Below are positions 26,686 to 35,243 of a DNA stretch of 64,000 nucleotides, piece by piece. The position numbers were made by a program, and so were the translations under genes. The notes beneath the pieces are model-generated. The model saw only the letters and a list, made by a program, of their open reading frames with translations, did no database searches and was not told where the DNA came from. Position 1 is the first letter of the stretch. Each line of letters starts with the position of its first letter. Source of the DNA: Caulobacter sp. (lineage in GTDB: Bacteria; Pseudomonadota; Alphaproteobacteria; Caulobacterales; Caulobacteraceae); NCBI GenBank assembly GCA_030645575.1, contig JAUSMJ010000081.1, positions 1 through 64,000 on the forward strand. Reading direction: 5' to 3'.

Positions 26686-27180
26686 TTACTCCGGGGTGTC
26701 GCACAGGGCGGGGGCGGCCGATCCGGGCCGGGGTGCGGACAGGGTTCGCAGGTCGCCGCGCAGGCGCGCCGGGTCGGTCCCGCCCAGCTCGGCGTCGATG
26801 GCGGCGTGGGTGCGCGTCCAGATCGGCAGCGCCTCGAGCAGCCGCGCATGGCCCGTGGGCGTCAGGGCGATCCGGCGCACACGGCTGTCGTCGGGATCGA
26901 CGCTGGTCACGGCCAGGCCGTCGCGCACCAGCGGCTTGAGCGCGGCGGTCAGCGTCGTCCGGTCGGCGCCGAGCAGGGCCGCGACCCGGCTCATCGGCGC
27001 GGGCGCGGGTCCGTTCAGCGACATCAACAGCGAAAACTGGCCGTTGGTCAGCCCGACCGGCCGCAGCGCCTCGTCGAACCGCCGCGCCAGCACCCGCGCG
27101 GCGCGCTGGGCGTGCAGGCACAGGCAGGTGTCCCGCACATGGTGGGTGGCTTCGATCGAAACGGTCGGGGCGGCGGTCAC
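26686..27180 (-). CDS. MarR-family transcriptional regulator
   Basis: This 164-residue regulator starts at GTG. The winged helix lies at about 55-115: 'PMSRVAALLGADRTTLTAAL', then 'VDPDDSRVRRIALTPTGHAR', the standard MarR wing. The N-terminal helix has 'RDTCLCLHAQRAARVLARRF', with two Cys residues at about 19 and 21 that could sense oxidants or electrophiles, which would suit the linked GST. A 12-bp palindrome lies 11 nt upstream. Confidence 0.9.
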   Translation of the reverse strand: MTAAPTVSIEATHHVRDTCLCLHAQRAARVLARRFDEALRPVGLTNGQFSLLMSLNGPAPAPMSRVAALLGADRTTLTAALKPLVRDGLAVTSVDPDDSRVRRIALTPTGHARLLEALPIWTRTHAAIDAELGGTDPARLRGDLRTLSAPRPGSAAPALCDTPE

Positions 27181-27191
27181 GCGCGATTTAT

Positions 27192-27203
27192 GTTGATATC
27201 AAC
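27192..27203. promoter_or_regulatory. Palindromic MarR operator
   Basis: GTTGATATCAAC is a perfect 12-bp palindrome just before the MarR/GST operon. A TTGAT-ATCAA core is a common MarR-type operator form. Autorepression of the regulator-GST pair is inferred. Confidence 0.55.
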
Positions 27204-27293
27204 GCAACGAGTCAAGCGGGCGGTTCGCACTGCGCATCTGGCCGTTAGCGACGTTAGGCGGGCGCCGACGGCCCCTCAAGTCGTCATGGGATG

Positions 27294-28316
27294 TCAGCCC
27301 TCCAGCAGCGCCAGCAGGGCGAAGCTCGCCAGCCAGTGCTCGCCCATGTAGTCGCCGGCCACGTGGGGCAGGGCGCTGGCCAGGTGGGTTTCCGCCGCCT
27401 CCAGGGCCACGGCCCGGGCCGGGTCATCCGGCGTCAGGGCCGAGGCGATGCCGCGCCAGCACCAGGCGCGGCTCAGGTTCAGGCCGTCGAGATGGGCGAT
27501 CTTGCCGTCCGACCGGTCGCTGACCGTGGCCGGGGTGAACAGGGTCGCCGGTCGCCGCTCGGCCGTGCCCGGCAGGAAGGCGGCGAACCAGGCGCGGAAC
27601 GCCTCCGGCGCCAGCATGCGCCGCAGGCATTCGGCCTCCATCAAGGCGGGCGACAGGAACTCGTCGCCGCTGGGCTCCCAGGCCTGGCAGTCGGCGTCGG
27701 CCGCGTACCAGTCGATGGCGGTCGTGCGGGCCAGGTCCGCCAGCCGCGGATCGTCGCAGGTCTCGGCATAGTCCGTCGCCAGGCGCAGGGCGAAGGCGGT
27801 GTTGGAATGCACCCCCGCCCGCAGCGGATAGGTGGCCCTGGGCAGGAAGCTCTTGAACCGGTCGGAAAAGGCCGTGGCCAGCGGCGCGAGGGCGTTGAAC
27901 GCCGCCGGATCCTCGTGCAGCCGCAGCTCGGCCGCCAGCTTGAGCAGCCAGGCCCAGCCGTAGGGCCGCTCGAACCCGGCGCTCATCGGCCGCGACAGGT
28001 AGTCGAGCTCGACCGCCACCTTCGACGGCGTCAGGCTCGACGCCAGCAGGGCCCGCACGGCCGGCGCGCTGGGCATATCCGGAAACCGGCGCAGCAGGGT
28101 CGCCAGGGTCCAGTAGCCGTGCACGCAGCTGTGCCAGTCGAAGCTGCCATAGAAGATCGGGTGGTGCGTGCGGTGCGGACCGATGTCCTGCAGGCCGGTG
28201 AACACATGGTCGGCCTTGTGCGGGAACTCGCGCGCCACGTGGCCCAGCGCGATGGCGGCGAACCGCTCGGCCAGGTCCGCCGTCAGCCGGGCGTCAGAAG
28301 CGATAGACGAGGACAT
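27294..28316 (-). CDS. DUF2891 family protein
   Basis: This 340-residue soluble protein has the DUF2891 pattern: 'HPIFYGSFDWHSCVHGYWTL' near residue 52, 'ERPYGWAWLLKLAAEL' in the middle and 'LNLSRAWCWRGIASAL' towards the C-terminus. Aromatic and His-rich, probably an alpha/alpha toroid resembling carbohydrate-active or isomerase folds. Its start lies 23 nt inside the end of the DUF979 gene. The function is unknown; linkage with the two membrane proteins suggests it acts on the imported compound. Confidence 0.9.
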   Translation of the reverse strand: MSSSIASDARLTADLAERFAAIALGHVAREFPHKADHVFTGLQDIGPHRTHHPIFYGSFDWHSCVHGYWTLATLLRRFPDMPSAPAVRALLASSLTPSKVAVELDYLSRPMSAGFERPYGWAWLLKLAAELRLHEDPAAFNALAPLATAFSDRFKSFLPRATYPLRAGVHSNTAFALRLATDYAETCDDPRLADLARTTAIDWYAADADCQAWEPSGDEFLSPALMEAECLRRMLAPEAFRAWFAAFLPGTAERRPATLFTPATVSDRSDGKIAHLDGLNLSRAWCWRGIASALTPDDPARAVALEAAETHLASALPHVAGDYMGEHWLASFALLALLEG

Positions 28317-29244
28317 ACATCAGCACCGTGTTGGCCAGCAGCAGCAGCAGGGCGGTCGGGGCCTGGGCCTTGATCACCCCGTAGCGGTCGGTCAGTTCCA
28401 GCAGCGCGGCCGGAACAATGTTGAAATTGGCCGCCATCGGCGTCGTCAGGGTGCCGCAGAAGCCCGACAGCATGCCGATGGCCCCCATGATCGCCGGGTC
28501 GCCGCCGAACTTCCCCACGATGATCGGCAGGCCGATGGCCGCGGTCATCACCGGAAAGGCCGCGAAGGCGTTGCCCATGATGGCCGTGAACAGGGCCATG
28601 CCGAGGGTGTAGGCGACCACCGCCGCCAGCGGCGTGCCGAGCGGCAGCCAGGTCGTCGCCAGCTCGCCGATCACGTCGCCAACGTGCCCGGCCGCGAACA
28701 CCGCCCCCAACGCCGCCAGCGCCTGCGGCAACAGCCCGGCCCAGCCGACCGACTCCATCAGCCGGCGGCCCTCGCGGGTCGCGGTGACCGGGCTGGCGCG
28801 AAACATGACCAGGGCCACGGCCGTCGCCAGCACGATGCCGGCGCCCAGCGAGATCAGCGTCACCTGCTTGGGATCGACCAGCGGCTGGCCGCCGATCATC
28901 ACCCCCTTCAGCGTCAGGGTTCCCAGCAGGGTCACCACGGGCGGGATCAGGGCCGGGATGAACAGCCGCTCGCCCCAGCGCGCGGCCCGCACGGGCTTAT
29001 CGACCGGCTGGGGGTGTTCGCCCCGGCCAAGCAGGTTGACCCCGGCCAGCAGCGCCATGGCGACCAGAATGCCGCCGTTGACCACGTCGGGCAGGTAGGA
29101 CCCGGCGAGAAAGCTGACCGCGAACAGCCCCCAGAAGGCCGCCGAGCCGAAGCGCTTCGGGTTGGTCGCGTCCAGCACGGTCGCGAGCGCGTAGATCGCG
29201 AACAGCAGGCCGGCCAGGATGTAGAGTACGTCGAGCCCGATCAC
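28294..29244 (-). CDS. DUF979 family membrane protein (permease component)
   Basis: This 316-residue integral membrane protein has about nine hydrophobic segments. 'NAFAAFPVMTAAIGLPII' and 'GMLSGFCGTLTTPMAANFN' are characteristic of the DUF979 family and recall re-entrant loops of ion-transporter-type carriers. GTG start overlaps the DUF969 stop (GTGA). DUF969 and DUF979 occur together and are thought to form a two-part permease. I recall an association with pyroglutamyl peptidase genes in other bacteria, but none lies here. Confidence 0.9.
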   Translation of the reverse strand: MIGLDVLYILAGLLFAIYALATVLDATNPKRFGSAAFWGLFAVSFLAGSYLPDVVNGGILVAMALLAGVNLLGRGEHPQPVDKPVRAARWGERLFIPALIPPVVTLLGTLTLKGVMIGGQPLVDPKQVTLISLGAGIVLATAVALVMFRASPVTATREGRRLMESVGWAGLLPQALAALGAVFAAGHVGDVIGELATTWLPLGTPLAAVVAYTLGMALFTAIMGNAFAAFPVMTAAIGLPIIVGKFGGDPAIMGAIGMLSGFCGTLTTPMAANFNIVPAALLELTDRYGVIKAQAPTALLLLLANTVLMYVLVYRF

Positions 29245-29909
29245 CGGCCGGCCTCCCGGGCCAGCCGCCGATCGAGCAGCAGCAGCCGCGTGCCGTGGAT
29301 GACCAGCGCCAGCACCGCCGTCGGAATGGCCCAGACCGACAAATGCAGCGGTTCGACGGAAATGCCGTTCTCCTCGAGGAAGCCCTTGATCAGCAGGATC
29401 GAGGCGATGGCGATGAAGATGTCCTCGCCAAAAAACAGGCCGATGTTGTCGGTGGCGGCGGCGAAGGCCTTGACCCGGTCACGGGTGGCGGGCGTCAGGT
29501 CCGGGTGCTGGGCCTCGGCGGCGGCCTCGGCCATCGGCGCGATCAGGGGCCGGACCATCTGGGCGTGACCGCCCAGCGAGGTCAGGCCAATCGCCGCCGT
29601 GCCCTGCCGGATGACCATGTAGATCAGCAGCAGCCGCCCGGCCGTGGCCGATTTCAGCTGGCCGATCAGCGCCTTCGCCCGCTCCTGCAGTCCCTCCCGC
29701 TCCAGCAGCCCGATCAGCGGCAGGATCAGCCAGACCACGCTGATGTAGCGGTTGTCGCGAAACGCCTTGCCGAGGATCGCCAGGGTCGCCAGCAGGTCCA
29801 TCCCCGCCGCCAGCCCCGTGACGATCGCCGCCGCCGCCACGATCAGCAGCGGATTGAGCCGCGCGGCGAAGCCCACGACCACCACCGCCACGCCCAGCAA
29901 GACCCACAT
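29241..29909 (-). CDS. DUF969 family membrane protein (permease component)
   Basis: This 222-residue membrane protein has about six helices. The family-type stretch 'LLIYMVIRQGTAAIGLTSLG' is followed by 'GHAQMVRPLIAPMAEAAAEA', then 'ATDNIGLFFGEDIFIAIASI'. It starts the DUF969-DUF979-DUF2891 operon. Its split relation to DUF979 resembles the two halves of one carrier. The substrate is unknown. Confidence 0.9.
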   Translation of the reverse strand: MWVLLGVAVVVVGFAARLNPLLIVAAAAIVTGLAAGMDLLATLAILGKAFRDNRYISVVWLILPLIGLLEREGLQERAKALIGQLKSATAGRLLLIYMVIRQGTAAIGLTSLGGHAQMVRPLIAPMAEAAAEAQHPDLTPATRDRVKAFAAATDNIGLFFGEDIFIAIASILLIKGFLEENGISVEPLHLSVWAIPTAVLALVIHGTRLLLLDRRLAREAGR

Positions 29910-30008
29910 CCCGGCTACTCCCCTGTCTCGCTCGGCACAGTGGACCCGGAATCAGGTGCAGGTCGATTCAGTTAGGGACACATACCGAAGTGCGTGTCAC
30001 TGCGGCCC

Positions 30009-30755
30009 CACGGGGACATGCACTTCAGTGCGTGTCCCCTGCCAGAAGGGCGAGCAATTGATCGCAAAACAATCTATAGTTATAATTCCATTTGACCGCC
30101 CCTGGAGTTTCCATGCCCAGAATGGCCCGGATCGTCGTGCCTGGGATGCCTCACCATGTCACCCAGCGAGGTAACCGGCGTCAGCCGACCTTTTTCCGTG
30201 ACGAAGACTACGCCTCCTGGCTAAGGCTAGCCACGGAGGCCTTCAAGGCCGCCGATGTGGAAGTCTGGGCCTACTGCCTGATGCCCAACCACGTTCATGT
30301 CATCGCCACTCCCGCCAGGCCCGAGGGTCTGGCGCGGGCCGTGGGGGCGACTCATGTCCGCTACACGCGGCTGATCAATGCGCGCGAAAGCTGGACCGGA
30401 TACTTGTGGCAAGGCCGGTTCGCCTCGTTTCCGTTGGACGAGACCTACCTGCGTCAGTGCGTCAGATACGTCGGCCTCAATCCCGTGCGCGCGGGCCTGG
30501 TGACCCGGGCCGTCGATTGGCCATGGTCAAGCGTGGGCGCTCATCTTGGCGGTCGATCAAGTCCCCTTCTGACGCAGGGACCGGTCAGGGCATTGCTTGG
30601 CGTCGAGTCCGCCCGCTTCTTTGATGTTGATGCCGGAGAGTTGGATCGCCAGCGCCTGAGGCGGGCCAGCGTGACTGGCACCCCCCTTGGATCAGCGGAG
30701 TGGGTCAAGAGCCTGAGGCTGGCAGGGGACACGCACTGAAGTGCATGTCCCCGTG
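30009..30755 (+). mobile_element. RAYT element bounded by a 37-bp perfect inverted repeat
   Basis: Positions 30009-30045 and 30719-30755 are exact reverse complements. The inner part, GGGGACATGCACTTCAGTGC onward to TGTCCCC, is itself an imperfect hairpin, as expected of REP sequences recognised by a RAYT. Further related hairpins lie just outside on both sides (about 29975-29998 and 30776-30802), giving a BIME-like layout. The transposase stop codon lies inside the right repeat. Confidence 0.8.
30113..30739 (+). CDS. REP-associated tyrosine transposase (RAYT, Y1/HUH)
   Basis: This 208-residue single-strand DNA transposase has HUH residues in 'LMPNHVHVIATP' and a catalytic Tyr in 'CVRYVGLNPVRAGLV'. 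'MARIVVPGMPHHVTQRGNRR' is the standard RAYT opening, and 'YLWQGRFASFPLDETYL' is typical. Start at 30113 after TGGAG. RAYTs recognise REP hairpins and are thought to have spread them. This copy is intact and flanked by REP-like hairpins in inverted orientation. Confidence 0.95.
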   Translation: MPRMARIVVPGMPHHVTQRGNRRQPTFFRDEDYASWLRLATEAFKAADVEVWAYCLMPNHVHVIATPARPEGLARAVGATHVRYTRLINARESWTGYLWQGRFASFPLDETYLRQCVRYVGLNPVRAGLVTRAVDWPWSSVGAHLGGRSSPLLTQGPVRALLGVESARFFDVDAGELDRQRLRRASVTGTPLGSAEWVKSLRLAGDTH

Positions 30756-30845
30756 CGTGGTCGATCCGAGGCGCGGGGACATCTAATTCAGTACGCGTCC
30801 CTTTCCTCAGGCAATGCTCCCGTCCGCAAACATGGACCCGTGTTC

Positions 30846-31727
30846 ATGCCCCGCGACCGCCGGACTGTGCTTTCATGCGCCGGTCGTGAGGCAGGGGAAC
30901 ATCGATTGGCCGCCGCCGCTGAAAACTGGCTCGTCAGGGCGCCGGGGGCCGTGGACCGGATCGAGGCCCGCTTCTCCGGCGCGGCCTACGCGCCGCATCG
31001 CCACGATACCTACGCCATCGGCGTGACCCTGGGCGGTGTCCAGAGCTTCGACTATCGCGGCGAGACGCGCCACTCCCTGCCCGGCCAGCTTGTCGTTCTG
31101 CACCCGGACGAACTGCATGATGGCCGGGCCGGCGACGGCGCGGCGTTCCGCTACCGCACCGCCTACATCCGACCGGCCGACCTCCAGCAGGTGCTCGGCG
31201 GGCGGACGTTGCCGTTTATCGATGGCGGGCTTTCGAGCGACCCCAGGCTCGCCGACGCGGTCGACGCCCTGCTGGCCGACTACGACCGTCCGTTGACCGG
31301 GCTCGAATACCAGGACGCCCTGGTCGGGATCGCGGCGGCGCTTGAGGCCGCGTCCGGCGGCGTGGCCGTGATCCGGCGCGCCAACCGCGAGGCGGCCCAG
31401 GCCGCCCGCGACTACATCGACGCCTGCCTCGACGAGACCTTTTCACTGGCCGAGCTCGAAGAGGCGACCGGCCATGATCGCTGGCAGCTGTCGCGCGACT
31501 TCCGCGCCATGTTCGGCGCCAGCCCCTACCGCTACCTGATCCTGCGCCGGCTGGAGAAGGCGCGCGGCCTGCTACTGGACGGCCGGTCCGGCGCCGATGT
31601 CGCCGCCGCCTGCGGCTTCGCCGACCAGAGCCATTTCGGCCGACAGTTCCGCAAGACCTGGGGCCTGACGCCCAACGCCTGGCTGAAGGCCATGAAGCCC
31701 GCGCACGATCATTCTAGCCGCGCCTGA
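30846..31727 (+). CDS. AraC-family transcriptional regulator
   Basis: This 293-residue regulator has an N-terminal AraC-binding cupin (about 35-150), 'APHRHDTYAIGVTLGGVQSF' and 'PGQLVVLHPDELHDG', and two C-terminal helix-turn-helix motifs (about 190-290), 'FSLAELEEATGHDRWQLSRD' and 'GADVAAACGFADQSHFGRQF'. The start is set at ATG 30846 before 'PRDRRTVLSCAGREAG'. It lies directly after the RAYT element's outer hairpin, so its promoter region may have been altered by that insertion. Target genes are unknown; the CPBP gene 22 nt downstream may be co-transcribed. Confidence 0.9.
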   Translation: MPRDRRTVLSCAGREAGEHRLAAAAENWLVRAPGAVDRIEARFSGAAYAPHRHDTYAIGVTLGGVQSFDYRGETRHSLPGQLVVLHPDELHDGRAGDGAAFRYRTAYIRPADLQQVLGGRTLPFIDGGLSSDPRLADAVDALLADYDRPLTGLEYQDALVGIAAALEAASGGVAVIRRANREAAQAARDYIDACLDETFSLAELEEATGHDRWQLSRDFRAMFGASPYRYLILRRLEKARGLLLDGRSGADVAAACGFADQSHFGRQFRKTWGLTPNAWLKAMKPAHDHSSRA

Positions 31728-31749
31728 GCCGGTCGCCCTAGCTAGCGGC

Positions 31750-32637
31750 ATGACCAGCAAAACCCTCTACACCTCCGAACCGCACAAGGGCTGGCTGCCC
31801 TGGGGCCTGTTCGCGCCCTTCCTGTGCATCTTTTTCGTCGCCCTGTGCGCGCTGGGACCAGCGCCGCTGATGGAGCACTACGGCTGGCAGGACGCCCACG
31901 GAGACCCGATCGGCCTGACCGGCTTCTATGCCTTTCTGGTCATCCCGTTCGCCGTCAACGGCCTGCTGGTCCTGGCCTGGGTCAAGTTGGTCGAGCGGCG
32001 GTCGCTGGCGAGCATCGGCCTGACCGGCCCCGCCCCGGCGAAGACCCTTCTCGGCGGCGTGCTGGTCGGCGCGGCGACCATCCTGTCGGTGGTCATCGCC
32101 ATCGGTCTGGCCGGCGGATACCAGGTCGGCGCCGTCGGCCCGGCATGGACCTCACCCGCCGCCCTGACCGGCATCGGCCTGATCCTGCTGTGTTTCATCG
32201 TCCAGGCCGGGGTCGAGGAGATCATCTTCCGCGGCTGGCTGCTGTCGGTGATCACCCGCAAGCTGGGGCTGCCGGCCGCCGTGGTGCTGGTCTCGCTGGT
32301 GTTCACCTTCCTGCACTACTCGCCGCATCAGGAAGCGCGGGTCATGCTCAGCTCGTTCCTGTTCTCGGCCTTCGCCTGCGCCTGGGCGATCCGGTCGGGG
32401 AACATCTGGGGCGTGATGGGCTGGCATGCCGGTTGGAACTGGCTGCTGGGCGCGGGCTTCGAGCTGCCGGTCACCGGCCTGCAGCTCGATCTGCCCGCCC
32501 TGCTGGTCAAGCTGGTCCCGCAGGGCGCTCCGACCCTGACCGGCGGCGGTCAGGGCCCGGAAGGCAGCTGGCTGTGCAGCGCCTTCTTCGTGGTCGGGAT
32601 CGCGTTTCTGTGGCTGCGGCGGCGGAAGGCCGGTTAA
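31750..32637 (+). CDS. CPBP-family intramembrane metalloprotease
   Basis: This 295-residue membrane protein has about eight helices. The Abi/CAAX-type motifs are complete: 'GVEEIIFRGWLL' (EExxxR), 'FTFLHYSP' (FxxxH) and 'MGWHAGWNW' (HxxxN). These coordinate the metal within the membrane. The start follows the AraC stop by 22 nt. CPBP proteases act in prenyl-protein processing in eukaryotes and in bacteriocin immunity or signalling in bacteria; the role here is unknown. Confidence 0.92.
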   Translation: MTSKTLYTSEPHKGWLPWGLFAPFLCIFFVALCALGPAPLMEHYGWQDAHGDPIGLTGFYAFLVIPFAVNGLLVLAWVKLVERRSLASIGLTGPAPAKTLLGGVLVGAATILSVVIAIGLAGGYQVGAVGPAWTSPAALTGIGLILLCFIVQAGVEEIIFRGWLLSVITRKLGLPAAVVLVSLVFTFLHYSPHQEARVMLSSFLFSAFACAWAIRSGNIWGVMGWHAGWNWLLGAGFELPVTGLQLDLPALLVKLVPQGAPTLTGGGQGPEGSWLCSAFFVVGIAFLWLRRRKAG

Positions 32638-32739
32638 CCCTCCGCCCTTCGTCCGGGAGTTCGGCGACGGTCACCGAATTCCAGCCGGGGACGGACCTTG
32701 TCGCCCTGGGGCGCTCGCCGGGACCACTAGCGACCAGCG

Positions 32740-34029
32740 CTATAGGCGGGCGTCAACACCATCGCGCGGAAGCGCTGACTTGATGTCGTACAGCACCGCG
32801 GAGGGTTTGCCGAACGCGCGAATACCGTCCACGCCCAAGGCGACGAACTGATCGTGGGCGACAGCCAGAACGACGACGTCGTAGTGACCAGGATCCGGAT
32901 TTTCGGTCAGGGTAAGCCCATATTCGTGCTTGGCCTCGGCGGGGTCTACCCAGGGATCGTGGACGTCAACGCTCAGGCTGAACTCGGAAAGCTCGGCGAT
33001 GAGATCGGCGACCTTGGTGTTGCGCAGGTCCGGGCAGTTCTCCTTGAAGGCCAGGCCCAGAACAAGTGTCCGGCCCCCCACGGGATTGATCCCCTTCTGG
33101 GCCAACAGCTTGAGCACCCGGCCGGCGACATAGGCGCCCATCTGGTCGTTGATCCGCCGGCCGGCGAGGATGACCTCCGGATGGTGGCCGATCTCCTGGG
33201 CCTTGTGGGTCAGGTAGTAGGGATCGACGCCGATGCAGTGGCCGCCGACCAGGCCCGGCCGGAACGGCAGGAAGTTCCACTTGGTGCCCGCCGCCTCGAG
33301 CACCTCGAGCGTGTCGATGCCCAGCTTGTTGAAGATCATCGCGAACTCGTTGATCAGCGCGATGTTGAGATCCCGTTGGGTATTCTCGATCACCTTGGCC
33401 GCCTCGGCCACCTTGATCGAACTGGCCAGGTGGGTGCCGGCCGGAACGATGGCGCGATAGAGGCCATCGACGAAGGCCGCCGCTTCAGGCGTCGAGCCCG
33501 CCGTGACCTTGGTGATCGTCGACAGGCGGTGCTGCCGATCACCGGGATTGGCCCGCTCCGGGCTGTAGCCGCAGAAGAAGTCACGGTTGTATTTCAGACC
33601 GGAGACCTGCTCGAGGATCGGCACGCAGACCTCCTCGGTGCAGCCGGGATAGACCGTCGATTCGTAGATCACCACCGAACCTGGCTTGAGGCAGGCGCCG
33701 ATCGCCCGGCTGGCGCCGCTGATCGCCGTCAGGTCGGGACGGCGGGCCTCGTCGATCGGCGTCGGCACCGTGACGATGAACACGTTGCGGTCCTCGAGGT
33801 CGGCCGGGTCGGCCGAGAACCGCAGCCGCGTCGCCGCCGCCATCGCTTCGGGCTCGACCTCCAGCGTGCGGTCTCGGCCCAGGCGCAGCTCGGCGATGCG
33901 ACCCGCGTCGAGATCGTATCCGACCGTGTCGTGCTGGACGCCAAACGCCACCGCGAGCGGGAGCCCCACATAGCCGAGGCCCAGAACGCAGATGCGTGGA
34001 TTCGTCAGAGTCAGGGGAAGTGCGTCCAA
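32740..34029 (-). CDS. UDP-N-acetylhexosamine 6-dehydrogenase (TviB/WbpO-like)
   Basis: This 429-residue NAD-dependent enzyme oxidises the C6 of a UDP-sugar to a uronate. 'RICVLGLGYVGLPLAVAFG' is the Rossmann motif; 'VGGHCIGVDPYYLTHKAQEI' contains the catalytic Cys (about residue 265); 'GLAFKENCPDLRNTK' is the C-terminal NAD/UDP region. The GHCIGVDPYY form and length point to the UDP-GlcNAc/GalNAc dehydrogenase branch rather than UDP-glucose dehydrogenase. The TTG at 34029 is chosen since AAGGAACGGGA precedes it. It should feed an acidic polysaccharide. Confidence 0.92.
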   Translation of the reverse strand: MDALPLTLTNPRICVLGLGYVGLPLAVAFGVQHDTVGYDLDAGRIAELRLGRDRTLEVEPEAMAAATRLRFSADPADLEDRNVFIVTVPTPIDEARRPDLTAISGASRAIGACLKPGSVVIYESTVYPGCTEEVCVPILEQVSGLKYNRDFFCGYSPERANPGDRQHRLSTITKVTAGSTPEAAAFVDGLYRAIVPAGTHLASSIKVAEAAKVIENTQRDLNIALINEFAMIFNKLGIDTLEVLEAAGTKWNFLPFRPGLVGGHCIGVDPYYLTHKAQEIGHHPEVILAGRRINDQMGAYVAGRVLKLLAQKGINPVGGRTLVLGLAFKENCPDLRNTKVADLIAELSEFSLSVDVHDPWVDPAEAKHEYGLTLTENPDPGHYDVVVLAVAHDQFVALGVDGIRAFGKPSAVLYDIKSALPRDGVDARL

Positions 34030-34171
34030 TCCCGTTCCTTCACGGCCATGATCAATCCGGGGCCCGCTTATAGTCGGGTCGGCAAACGGACGCCAACCTC
34101 GCGCAGACCGTGATTGGAGATGATCGCCGGCTGCGGCTATGGTCGGCCGGCTTGCGACGGAGACGGGCACG

Positions 34172-35227
34172 ATGGCGAAACCGGCGGCGATCCTCTTCCT
34201 GACGGCGCTCGCCGGCTGTTCCACCGTCGAGCCCGTCGTCGCCCTGCCGTCGGCCGACGCCGACGCCCTGCGGGCCGAGGTGACGTTCCAGCAGGAGGCC
34301 AGTCTCGACCGATTGCGGCAACAGGACGGCCGCGTGGCCGCCGTGGCGTTCCGCCTGAATGTCGCCAACCTCGATCTCTGCGCCGACAAGGCGCTGCTCA
34401 CGGGCATGATGCTGCATCACGCCCTGCAGTACGGGATCGACATCCGTCCGGTGGCGACGCGCTATTTCGGCCTGACCGGTCGCCCGGCGGTGCTGACCGT
34501 GGCGCCGGGCGGTCCGGCCGCCAGGGCCGGCGTCGAGGTCGGCGACAGCCTGGTGGCCATCGACGGGGTTGATTTCGCCGACACCGCCGGCCGGCCGGAC
34601 AAGGATCCACCGACCTATGACGAGACCGCGAAGGCCCGCGCCCTGCTCGACCGCGCCCTGGCGGACGGCGCGGGCGCGCTGACGGTCGAGCGGAGCGGCA
34701 AGCGCCTGTCGCTGACGCTCACGCCGGTCGCCGGTTGCGCCTATGAAGCCCAGCTGACGCCGTCGGAGGACGTCAGCGCCTGGGCCGACGGGCGGCAGGT
34801 GGTGATCACCACGGCGTTCGTTCGCTACGCGGCGACCGATGACCAGCTGGCCGTCATCCTGGGTCACGAGCTGGGCCACAACGTCATGAAGCACCGCGCG
34901 CGGATCGCCGGCGGCGGCCCGGCCGGGGCGATCCTGGGCAACGCCGGCACGATGCCCGGGAGCTTGCTGACCGTCGAACGCGAGGCTGACTATGTAGGCC
35001 TCTATCTGATAGCCCGCGCCGGATACGACTACGCGGCGGCGCGCGATTTCTGGCGGCAGTACGGCGCCGACTTCGGCCGCTCCCGCTACGCCCAGTGGTC
35101 GCACCCCGGCTCGTTGGAGCGGGCGACCAACATCGCCGCCACGGTCGAGGAGATTCGACGCAAACAGGCCACGGGAGAGCCGCTGACGCCGACTCCCGCT
35201 CGTCTGGCGACCAGCGAAAGTCGGTAG
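34172..35227 (+). CDS. Lipoprotein with PDZ and M48-type metalloprotease domains
   Basis: This 351-residue protein has a lipoprotein signal 'MAKPAAILFLTALAGCST' (lipobox LAGC, Cys about residue 16). A PDZ-like domain (about 95-195) contains 'VAPGGPAARAGVEVGDSLVA'. An M48 zinc site follows: 'ILGHELGHNVMKHRA' (HExxH), with the third ligand Glu probably in 'VEREADYVGLYLIARAGYD'. It ends '...SHPGSLERATNI', the usual M48 substrate-loop motif. Probably an outer-membrane- or periplasm-facing quality-control protease of the BepA/LoiP type, but with an unusual inserted PDZ. Confidence 0.9.
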   Translation: MAKPAAILFLTALAGCSTVEPVVALPSADADALRAEVTFQQEASLDRLRQQDGRVAAVAFRLNVANLDLCADKALLTGMMLHHALQYGIDIRPVATRYFGLTGRPAVLTVAPGGPAARAGVEVGDSLVAIDGVDFADTAGRPDKDPPTYDETAKARALLDRALADGAGALTVERSGKRLSLTLTPVAGCAYEAQLTPSEDVSAWADGRQVVITTAFVRYAATDDQLAVILGHELGHNVMKHRARIAGGGPAGAILGNAGTMPGSLLTVEREADYVGLYLIARAGYDYAAARDFWRQYGADFGRSRYAQWSHPGSLERATNIAATVEEIRRKQATGEPLTPTPARLATSESR

Positions 35228-35243
35228 GCGGCCCGATAGCGAA

